Source: Cyrtodaria siliqua (lineage: Eukaryota; Mollusca; Bivalvia; Adapedonta; Hiatellidae). Taken from it: a stretch of 64,000 nt of DNA. The notes under the pieces are model-generated. The model saw only the letters and a list, made by a program, of their open reading frames with translations, was not told where the DNA came from and did not search any database. The stretch spans positions 186,001-250,000 of the forward strand of contig JAWPHD010001293.1 of assembly GCA_037043455.1 (NCBI GenBank), read 5' to 3'. Below are positions 1 to 10,200 of this stretch, piece by piece; the first letter of the stretch is position 1; each line of letters begins with the position of its first letter. The position numbers and the translations under genes were made by a program.

Positions 1-655
1 ACTGAAATAATTTGAAAAATATGATAATTTTTTGGCCTTAAGTATATTTTATGAACCGTGCAAAACTTTTGGCCTTAAGTATATATATTGTGAGAGGACT
101 GATATTAAAATAATTAATATACTCTAAAAGTGGCATTGGATTTTTTGGAATATTGTGGTTAACTAAACCAGGAAAGATTTAAAATATGTTTTGATTAAAG
201 GAACACCTGAAAATTTGGACTAAATGGACACTTGACAAATTGGATTAAAGGGACACTTGACAATCTAGTTAGGACTTTATACTAAAACTGTTTTTAATGA
301 AATACTAGATCTAATATTTGCTTATTATGTAAGTGCATATTTTTCATATTACTATTTGAATAAATTCGTTAATTATACTTTTAAAAATTGGCTGTTGCTG
401 GTTTTGCACTTCTTTTCTCGTTACATTTTACCTGTAACAATACAATAAATGTTTACCGTAACAATACAATCAATAAATAAATGGTCTAGAAAACATGATG
501 TTTAATAAATAATGTGTCCTCCAACACACACATGGATATTCTTTCTGTTATAATCAAGTAGGTATACTTTAAATATTATGTTCAGGATTACGATTATCAT
601 TTAATAATCAGATCATATTATCAATTAATAACCTGTGGTTATTATCAAATAGGTA
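1..655. other. AT-rich non-coding DNA
   Basis: No ORF of note. The heptamer-rich line 'ttttggccttaagtatat' occurs twice in the first 90 bases. 'ggacacttgacaa' occurs twice at 228-265. The end (600-632) contains a palindromic 'taataatcagatca' motif that recurs beyond the next element. Confidence 0.4.
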
Positions 656-659
656 TAAA

Positions 660-1217
660 CTCACGATCAATGAAAACGCACCACAAAACAAATCCATTTA
701 TAAGTTAGAATTTGAGGCATTAAGCATTTTGGAAAAAATGATATACTCCATATACCGAGTCGACATTAAACATTTTTTACATGGTTATCTGGGTTTAGTG
801 CATTCAACATTTGTGTTATGAAATGCACGTGCATTTCTGTTTTTCTTCAGTTACATGTACATCGCACAAAGAAATCATTTCCTCGCACAATACTGCCAGA
901 CGTCAAAAAGGCCACTAAACCAAATGAAATTTATTCCGATACAGATTAATGCAGCTTGAAATTTAGTGCAACTGTTTTCTTTTTATGATTATCCATAATT
1001 AACAAAGTTAAACGTAAAGGTAAATAACTTCTTAACTGTTTGTCATACAAGCCTACCAATAAACAAGTGAGACAAGTTAGGTATCAAGATTCAATACTTA
1101 AAAAATAGTATATAAAAAATAGAATATATTGGTTCATCATTTTTATTCCAAATGGTTTGAGAATAATCCAACAGCATAAACATATGGAGTTAATGGTGCG
1201 TTTTCATTGACCGTCAG
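660..1217. mobile_element. TIR element D1 (TA-flanked, nonautonomous)
   Basis: The left end 'ctcacgatcaatgaaaacgc' and the right end (reverse complement 'ctgacggtcaatgaaaacgc') form ~24-bp terminal inverted repeats on a 558-bp element without coding capacity. TA lies next to both ends, consistent with a Tc1/mariner-like target. Partial relatives start at 22375 and 30344. A ~33-bp direct repeat lies just outside both ends (600-632 and about 1231-1264). Confidence 0.6.
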
Positions 1218-1349
1218 TATATTAAGTACAAGTTTTCGATTAATAATCAGATCAGATTATCAGTTAATAACTTAACGTTTCAGTTACAATTATGGGTTTC
1301 AAATCGATTGCTAGAAGGTTTTCAAATGTTGAAGTCATTAGTTTAAACA

Positions 1350-2330
1350 TGTTTTATTTTGAAATGTTAACCTTCTCTAAATATTTCAACAATTCCGAAA
1401 GTCCTGTAATATGTTATAAGTATTAAAAACCTACTATAAATATTACTTTCAACTACAACAAAATAGTTTCTGACCTTGATATAGTAAATAACACCAGGGA
1501 GTAAAGTATACATGGAGGAGACACGGGTTCATAAACTCTCTAGTTTATCGATGTATGTTATCGCGCTAGATCACCGCCATTTACTATTTTTATCGATAGA
1601 AGTAAATCGATCGTAAGCGCTTTATATAAAAATGTTTATACTTTACTCCCTGATAACACTCCTAAGGAATGTGAATGTAACACATCAAAATTTTGCTATG
1701 CTCCAGCAGGTCATGTCATCACTGGTAATTTTGAAATTGTTGATAAACTATTCGGCATCTGTTTTCTGAAGGTCCTAAGTATAGATTACCTTCAACTATC
1801 GATTTTAATGCCTGTCGTGTTCAGATCGCCCAGTCCATTGAGGATTTTAGCATAACATGGTGTCGTAGAGAACATATGGACCCAAACTTTCTTTCTACTT
1901 GGAAAAAGTCATTTTTTTAAATTATAGATACACGTATTAACTTTTATAAAGCTAACCCCTCTTTACTTCCTCCGAGACCTTCCTCCGAGAAGTTTTCCTT
2001 TCATAATTTGAAATCAGGAATTCACGAATTTCATAATAATTTGTTTTAGTTCCTGCTGATGAAGCAGCTAGTAATGTAATTATTGTTTGACGCCTACATT
2101 ACGTCAATGTTTATCTCTGGAACTAAGTAGCATTAATTTGTATACTCCAGTTCAATCTCCTGAGGATGGTGTTGTTTCCACACATATCAATCTGTGCACT
2201 GCTTTCAATGCTGGACTGCATGCTTGTTCATTTACAGTTCGCCATTATGCTTTCGTCTTTAATTGTGCGATGACCGGACAGACTGTGACCCTATGATGAC
2301 GTCCACCTAAAGCCCAAAAGGACGGCGATG
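1350..2330 (+). pseudogene. Decayed Penelope-like reverse transcriptase ORF (N-terminal half)
   Basis: Across shifting frames, 1655-2100 reads segments such as 'GHVITGNFEIV', 'SEGPKYRLPSTIDFNACR', 'WCRREHMDPNFLSTWKKSF' and 'VPADEAASNVIIV'. These match the region preceding the RT core in Penelope-like ORFs (a 'GPKYR' motif, then a PADKA-type motif). The piece continues at 2087-2296 with 'SLELSSINLYTPVQ'. Frameshifts and stops are frequent, and the catalytic RT motifs are missing. A MITE interrupts it at 1495-1652. It belongs to a different lineage from the intact RT at 22914. Confidence 0.6.
1495..1652. mobile_element. 158-bp hAT-like MITE inserted in the RT remnant
   Basis: Perfect 16-bp terminal inverted repeats: 'cagggagtaaagtata' at 1495-1510 and its reverse complement at 1637-1652. 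The flanks share the 7-base direct repeat 'ataacac' (1488-1494 and 1653-1659), which looks like a target-site duplication. The CAGGG terminus fits hAT-like elements, which usually duplicate 8 bp, so the class is tentative. No coding capacity. Confidence 0.65.
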
Positions 2331-2502
2331 TTTGATGTTTGTCTGCAATCTTGGCTTGTGGTGACCTCATTGGTTTGTTCTCTCGTTGCTCTGGCTTCTG
2401 CCAAGTCCCAGAATACCTTCTTTGTGGCTTTCTAGGCTATTGTTTTATTGTATTTATATATACACGAGCATCTTTGTGTTTTACTTATATTGCCTATTAA
2501 TG

Positions 2503-2800
2503 CTGCCTTGCTGGTTAGAGAATGGTTTATGGCGGGGATATCTTTATTTACATTGTCCCGTTTTATTAGGATGAAGTAGGAAAAGTGTGAGGTTTGGTGC
2601 ACCCTAGAACCCGGTTTAAACCCACAGCGGCATTTTTTGCCACTGACCGTTCTAAGGTGGTAGCCCTATTGTCAACCCTTTTCTCTTTGTAATGTCTGAT
2701 TTGGCTTTTTATTCATCTTTAACGTTTTCTTTTTTTCTGTGTGTGTTTGTGGTTGACTGTCGTCCTTGACTGCTATTTTTCCTGTTCGAATTTTATATCT
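2503..2800 (+). repeat. SINE-like dispersed repeat A, copy 1
   Basis: The body runs from 'tgccttgctggttagaga' through 'gaggtttggtgcaccctag', 'ggtttaaaccca' and 'gccactgaccgttc' to a tail 'gttgactgtcgtccttgact'. This copy has no recognisable tRNA-like head. Shorter or older pieces of the same family lie at 17370-17560 (+), 30880-30950 (-, tail only) and 33075-33200 (+, very diverged). Confidence 0.7.
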
Positions 2801-3083
2801 AATCATATGTACAGAGGATCTTACATGAGTACCGGTTTAATTTTGAATTTATTAAACGAGTTTGATAATGTTATATGACAAGGCACTGCGAGACTGTGCC
2901 GAGCATCGTATCAATTTTATCCAAAGAGTTTAATAAATTCAATATTAAATAAGCACGAATGTAAGATTATATTTATCATATAACTCCAAAAAGGTCTCAT
3001 AAGGAACGTGTTTATTATAGCCCCATGTAGCTTCCTAGATATAACGTTGTCGTATAATGACGTCGTATGTTTGTATGATGACG

Positions 3084-3480
3084 GCGTCTCCGTGGCCGAA
3101 TATTTAAGACGTTGCGTTGGAAACCTTCGCCTCTCACCACTGCGGGTTCGAATCCCACCGGGAGCTCGACTGCTGCCGTGTTGGTTAGAGATTAGATCAT
3201 GGCGGGGATTTCTTTATTTACACTGTCCTGTTTTAATGGGATGAAGTAGGGTAAGTGTGAGGTTTGGTGCACCCTATAACCGGTTTAAACCCCCAGTGGC
3301 TTTTGTTGCCACTGACCGTTCCAAGGCTGTAGCAATTTTGTCAACCCTTTTGTGTTTGGGATGTCGCTTGCATTTTTTATTACCTTTGCCTTCTCGTTTG
3401 TCTGTTTTCGTGTTTGTTTTTGTGTTTTGTGGTTGACTGTCGTCCTTGAATGCTGCTTTCGCTGTCAGATATTTTTATCT
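3084..3480 (+). repeat. SINE-like repeat A, copy 2, with tRNA-Ser-like head
   Basis: The first ~83 bases carry an A-box-like 'tggccgaatatttaag' and a perfect B-box 'ggttcgaatcc', ending 'caccgggagc', much like a tRNA-Ser gene. The common body then follows ('ctgctgccgtgttggttaga' onward). This is the copy that identifies the family as tRNA-derived. Pol III transcription is inferred from the boxes only. Confidence 0.7.
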
Positions 3481-3884
3481 GTCTTTGTAAGTGAGGAAGT
3501 GTCGATTCTTACGGATGTCGGGAGGTGTACAGTACTGGTTTTATCCAGGAAAAGTTTGTGGTCTGTCTCCACCACAAAATATCGACCGTCATAATAATTA
3601 TATAACCTTACATGTGTTGAAAATGACGTAAAATTCCATACAAACAAACAAATCGTATATTGACTTACTCTTCTCCGTACGCAGACGAACAACGGTACTA
3701 CCTCGTCGATTTCCGCAAGATAGTCTTTAAACGGTTTCAGAAATCGACGATGGAATTTCGATGCACACCGAGTTGAACGGAAAGGACAGAACGATTATTC
3801 GGCCTTTATTTACATATTTGTTATCTGTGTTATGCTTGTAATACATTAACATAATGTTTTTATCATCTCCATCATGGTGTAAAG

Positions 3885-4125
3885 GGATTACAATAGGGTA
3901 GGCGAGTGAGGTTTGGTGCAACCTAGAACCTGGTTTAAACCCCCAGCGGCTTGTTTTGCTGTTGACCGTTCCAAGGCGGTAGGCCAATTGTCAACCATTT
4001 TATGTTTGTTGTGTCATATGCCTTGCCTTTTATGTATCGTTGTAATTATTATTTCTTTCGATGCGTGTTGTATTGTTGACTGTGGTCCTTAAATGTTTCA
4101 TTTCCTGTTCGACCTTTATATTTTC
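3885..4125 (+). repeat. SINE-like repeat A, copy 3 (5' truncated)
   Basis: It begins inside the body at 'aagggattacaatagggtag' and runs through 'gaggtttggtgcaacctaga' and 'gttgaccgttccaaggcgg' to 'gttgactgtggtccttaaat'. It lies about 150 bp upstream of the PhyH start codon, so it sits in the probable 5' flank or first intron of that gene. Confidence 0.7.
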
Positions 4126-4265
4126 TTTTATAATAATATTTATACATGAGTTCACTGCTCTGTTTTTATTTCATATTGCAGTCCAGTAATAGATTAGATA
4201 TGGCAATGTTTCACTATATCTGTTTACGTTTTTATTTTAGCTCCCTTTATTGTTTCGTTTTTCAG

Positions 4266-7200
4266 ATGCTAACTGCCAATAATTTTGACGATTTAAAGAA
4301 CAAGGGTTACACAGTTGTAAGTAACGTCATAACACCAGATGAATGTGATGAGGCAATTAGAGTTTACCGAGAATGGCTCTTGCAATTCAGAGGCAAATTC
4401 CCGAAAAATTATCAAGGCATAATAAGAGGTTTTAATATTGGCCACATGGAGATGACGTGGAGATTAAGATTGAAAACAAAACCAGTTTTTGCACAGCTTT
4501 GGAAAACTGAGAAATTGCTAACCAGTTTTGATGGGATAGCCATCGGTCGACCCCCGGAAGATGGACAAGAAAAGTTCCAGGAGCCTGGCGATTATTGGCT
4601 GCATACGGACCAGAATGCAGATAGGATAGGCTTGCATGCTTATCAGGGGGCGCTGTATTTAGAAGAACAGTGCGAGGACGATTGGACTTTACAAGTAATG
4701 GAAGGAACCCACAAACATAGAGCGGAATTCTTCGAAACATTTAAACAAGCGGCCACACGATTACGTGGTCATTCTAGATTTAAAGAGGAAGAATTGGATT
4801 TTTTCCTGAATAAAGGATGTAGGGAATTAAGAATTCCCGTGCCTAAAGGCGGTATGGCATTATGGGACTCGGAACTGATTCATGCCAATGCCAGGCCACT
4901 TAAGGTAAGACAGTGGAAATTAGCCAGTAGCTAAAGTCCGTTTCAGTTTACACTTTTAATTCTAATATAATATGTAATATATAATACTATGCATGAGTTC
5001 ATCTATGTGCATGTGATTGTAACTTTGCATGCGATTGTGCTGTGTGGCGGCTGTAAAATGTCGCCCCGCATACAAATCAGTAGTGTTACATGTATTACTT
5101 ACTGGTTCTTTGTATCAGTAAGCCAGTTCTTTGTGGTTTTAAAGTAGAATACCGCTTAAGCACAGAGGTCTACTACTTTTCTATCTTGCTTGGGTTTGTT
5201 GATTCCAGGGGATTCTCTTTTCAGGATTTATTGACATTCACACTAGCGCTTGTTTAGTGTGTGTGGCGGATGCAAAAGTCGCCCAGACTACAAATCAGTA
5301 GTTGTTATTACTTACTAGTCCATAGGGATCATCAAGCCCATTATTTGTGGCTTTAAAGTAGAATACCGCCTAATCCGGTGCTATGGGGCCTGAAAGGTGC
5401 TGCGCCGTATATTACCTCTCATGAACAGACTCAATAAAACCGAGTCTGCTATTTTTCTTTCTTTATTGTGTTTATTGAAAACAAGGGATCCCCTTTTTAG
5501 TATTTATTGACATTCACACGAGCGTTTGTTTAGTGCTGTATAGAGGCTCTAAACAGTCGCCCTGACTACAAATCAGAAGTGTTATTACTTACTTGTCCTT
5601 TGCGATCATCAAGCCCATTCCTTGTGTCTTTAAAGTAGAATATCGCTTAAGTCGATGCTAGAGGCGCAAGGGGTGTTGCACCATGTATTCCCTCTCATGA
5701 ACAGACTCAGTACAAACCGAGCTGCTTTTCTCTCTTGATTGTGTTTGTTGGGATTCTAAGGGATCCCGTTTTTAGTATTGATTCATATTAAGTTAATATT
5801 ATATATAGAGAAAACTACAAATTAAACTTTTTCTAGCGAATCGGAAATACAACATTCGCGCACGCACACGCACGAACGCACGCACACACATGTTCAAGAA
5901 ATTAGTTAAAGAAGCGACTCGGGAATATTCATTTAATATCTATCTAATTATAGCGAGCACAGCTCGCGTCGCGAAGTGACGCGAGCGCAAGCGAGCTCCT
6001 ATGGTATCATGCAGGCGAAAAGTAAACATACCATCCATCCTTTTGAAAAGTCTTGGGTCATTTACGGCAGTTTATGGGCGACTTCAACCGTAAAGTAGCA
6101 TATTTCGTTACGAAATTAACAAGATAAACAATTGTAGAAATCATTTAGAATGGTGGTTTCCAAGCAGAATGAGTTGAAAAAACATTAAAAACCTTTCTCA
6201 AACCCATCCAAAATGGACAATGAAATTGCATTTTTACCTATGTCGCCAAAACGGCCATTAACCGGAAGCATTGCCCAATGTGTTACCTTGCGCGTTGTTC
6301 ATTGGCGAAAATTCGTCAACACGTTTCACAATTTAATAAAAGTAGATTTCGTGTCGCAGAAATGTATATGTCTTGCTAACCGATTAGGATAAACAAATGA
6401 TTTGGTTAAAAACTATTTTTCATTTGTTTATTTTCCCGTAAAACCATAAATGCAATCGGAATTCTTCGCAGATTTCCGTATTTGGTCGTCGACTATTGTA
6501 AGCCATTGACGGAAATCGACGAGGTTATTCGTGTCAAACCCGAACAATCTGGCAATTTCCGGAAATGTTACGGAAATTATAATACAATGACAAGACGTCA
6601 TTGATTTATGTCATCATCGTCTGTCGTCACATTATGACGTATGGTCTGTTAGTACAATTAGTGAGCAAGGTGCTTATTACCGATCCATCTTTCTTTTTCT
6701 TTCTTTCTTTCTTCCAATACTATTGACGTATTATACACATACATATTATTATCACAGTTTTGTTTTTGTGGATGAGTTTACCTGCAGGTTTTTTTATGAT
6801 AACCACAGAAGTTCAGCGAGATTTTTAACCTGAATAGGGTATGTCTCTCCCTGCACAGGAGACCAACGGCTTTACGGAAGAATGACATACTTTCACTGTA
6901 ACTTTAACTATCTTACACGAATAGTTCTAGATCTAAGGGAATGCGTTATCAATTCTCGAGACGTGAACCTCCGGGAGTCGAACCCCAGACTTCTATATCC
7001 AGAGGCAAGTAAGCTAACCACTCTGTCATCGCATCTTTTTTTACCGCACAGTAACAGTATGGTCCATTATGAAAAAATATAACTACTAGTATTTAGAACA
7101 ACACCAGGTCTAGAGTGACTAAACGATGGTTAGGCCCAAGATGTTACTCACACTGACAGGGGTAGGAACAGCCTCCTTCCCGAGATCCCAATAATTTGAC

Positions 7201-10200
7201 TGGCGTGTTTAGGTAGGGGAAGTTCAAAAGGTATTTTTACCTTATGTTGCATATTTTGGGGCGCTTCGACCTTTTATCCAAAAATTGTTTTAATGAGTTG
7301 GGCAAACCGAAATTAAGACATTCTGAAACTATTGAGGCTAACTGAAGTTATATTTGAGATTTCTTATTTTTTTCTGTCCCAGCAACACGGCAGATGTCCA
7401 CCCGAAAGAGGCTAATGCATGATGTAGACAGATAGATAGGAATTTACATACAAAAAGCCTCATCATTAACCGATTTTCCAAACTAAGGTGTTTTATTTAC
7501 CACTAAAATTGCCAGTTCCAATTATATATAATGTATTTACATTTTGTTAACATTACTCACTCACATAGCTGAAAAGCTTTAAGCTTAAACAAACGCCCGA
7601 AATAATAGCAAATTTGTCGGGTTTAGACTCCACCATAATGTACAGAATTTGTATTTTTTTATTTTTGGCTGGATTGCGTAGCAAATCCAGGCTTACAGTT
7701 TAGCGATTTCCATGTGTCTTTCTATCCGTCCGTCCGTCTACGAGTTTTGAAGTTTTCGTTGAAGTTTTTGTTTTTTCCTCATTTCTCAAAAATGAATTGT
7801 CGAAAAGCTTTGAAACTTGACACTTGTTCAACATCATTACAAATGTTATATGAAAATAACCCTAACTATGTCATGTATTTTACCTGGACCATCCCACTTT
7901 TCACAAAGATTTTTCAATTAAAATGTTAAATTTGCAATCCGGCTTTCGCGCCACTATTGGTGCTTCAACCCCCCTTTTTTTTGTTACTTTTAACAAAGTT
8001 TGAGGTTTCCACTGGACCCCATATAAATGAAACGTTCCTATGCCAGTGTACCTGTAACCGGTCATCCGGTTTGGTCTGATGCTATGGAGTAGGCCCTAGT
8101 TCAAATTTGAAGGTGATGAAAACTTTACCTGTCTTCTGCTTCAATCGATCTATGCTTTTCTCTGTCCTATCATTTCACTATTTTTGTTTTTCTACCACGG
8201 ACAGAAACATTAGGGTCAAATAGGACACTCAGTTTCTTAAAATGTAGATGTAGAAACTAATGAGTATCTTGAGCACAGCTAGTGCTAAACGTCAAGAAGA
8301 GTGAAACAAACCAACGTCTTTTCTACATAGCATTTGATGAATTTGGTGCATTTTCAGAAGATATTGATGAAAAACGTCGGACCCGGTTTCCTCCACCACC
8401 AGACATACTCAACTAAATATTGAACTAATATTCTGAAAATGGACCACCATTTATTAAATGTTAAGTAGGAAACAACAAATTCCTATGTTTTAAAATCATT
8501 GTACTTTTCTGAAACATACATCATCATAATGATTAGACAATATTCAAATAAAAACAAACTTAAATCATATAAATACATTTTTCGTAATGACATAACGTTG
8601 AAACCGTAATTACATGTTGTTCGGCAAAAAGGTATACGCGTGAATCACGGTTTATGTATATATAGCTTACATACACTGATGTAGTAGCAGCTTTTATGAC
8701 GGTTGGTGATTCAGCCAATGTCGATCCAGACTGGATCATGACTAGATAGCCGTTCGAAGTTCGTTCCATGCCATATCTGTCCTGTCCGGGAACGAATTGA
8801 AATTTGACTGAAGCATTGTTGTGTACTGGTTAGAGCATCTGCCTTGCATTCGGGAGGTTGTGGGTTCGAGTCTCCAGATACTCCAGAACCCTTGCCTGAC
8901 GAGCAAATAATGGGTAGTGCTATGACTGATTGACCAGTGTCAGAATAATGTGACTGGGGGTATCATGTCTACTACGGTGTGGTATTCCAGTGTGGCAGCA
9001 CTATAAAGAAACCATTGAGTTCGCTGCTTCAAGTAGACATATCATCACATCACACACAAACACACAGATAAAAGTCCAGACTCAATTGTGCCTATAATCG
9101 TCGGGTACGACGCCTGTCGTAGGCGGACGGGTTATAATCCTTAGAAATACACACACACACACACGAATTGAAATTTGTTGGGGGTGGGATGCCACGATTC
9201 ATAAGACACGTACAGGTAGACTTGCACCAGACGTGAGAATCATGGATCTTATGGTGGTATGTACCTACCATGGTATAGGTACACGCCATAAGAGATATGA
9301 TTCTCGCAGCTAGACTTGCACATACCGGTGCATACATACGCAGCGGCACAATCAAACATGAACTGTGCTCGCCCTATAGGTTTAACCTATTTAATATTAT
9401 GTAATATTGTGGGAACATGAGCGTTCGGTAGAAAAGATATATATATCTGATATACTCAACTTTATTATATAATATATGGTAACGCAATTCTATTTACTTA
9501 ATTATCAGAACAGACAAAATCCCGGTAGATGGCGCTTCGTCACATTTGTCTCAATGACCCCCGCAATTTGGGCATCTTCGGAAGACCTGGCCGATCATAA
9601 GAAAGCGTATGAAGAAGCTAAAATGACCACTCATTGGTCATCAAAGGTACTGTATAATTATGTTACTTGACAACTCACTGGTCGTCACAATTTTGCAACG
9701 TGACAACTCATTGGTCGTCACAAGTTTGCAACGTGACAACTTTGGATATTATATTATTCTATTATTATTATTATTAATATAAAATCTTGCAATTTATATT
9801 AATCATCTAATTATCTTGCTCAAGAATAAATAACATTTCCACGGCGAAGACCGAACTCCACTACTATAACGGTTGCATATAAATCGTAATGGGTTCATCA
9901 CTATTTCTCCACACAACAGCCTACACTTTTTACAGAAAGAAATATGACAAACTGCTAGTTAAAGCACCCATATATAGGTAAATTTAATATCTCAGTTTGC
10001 GTCATTTTACAATAAAAATATGATATGTTTCCATTCCGTCGATGTATATATTATATACATTCGATTCACACAACAGGTAAAAATACTACGACATTTTGTT
10101 TGAGGCATTGGTTTGAATCAATAATTTTCTGTCAAAATCTTTGAAATTATATATCAAGGAAACAGGACTCTTGAGTGGTAAAATCTATTGTACAGTTTTC

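Larger units (their letters stand above)
4905..9508 (+). other. Intron 1 of the PhyH gene
   Basis: It starts GTAAGA and ends in 'attatcag'. It holds a satellite-like block (5030-5770), a GC-rich inverted segment near 5950-6000, a CTTT microsatellite (6690-6715), two tRNA-derived SINE-like copies of opposite orientation (6845-7045 and 8805-9060) and a short TIR repeat (7668-7965). The stretches 6010-6680 and 8050-8800 show nothing I recognise. Confidence 0.75.

Noticed and set aside
3084..3166. tRNA-Ser gene
   Set aside because: A and B boxes are present, but stems do not pair well and the sequence runs into a dispersed repeat body; treated as a SINE head. The same applies to 8820, 55305, 56590 and similar sites.
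4146..4265. N-terminal extension of the PhyH protein
   Set aside because: Hydrophobic pyrimidine-rich sequence ending in a good acceptor right before the family start; it is intron, not coding.
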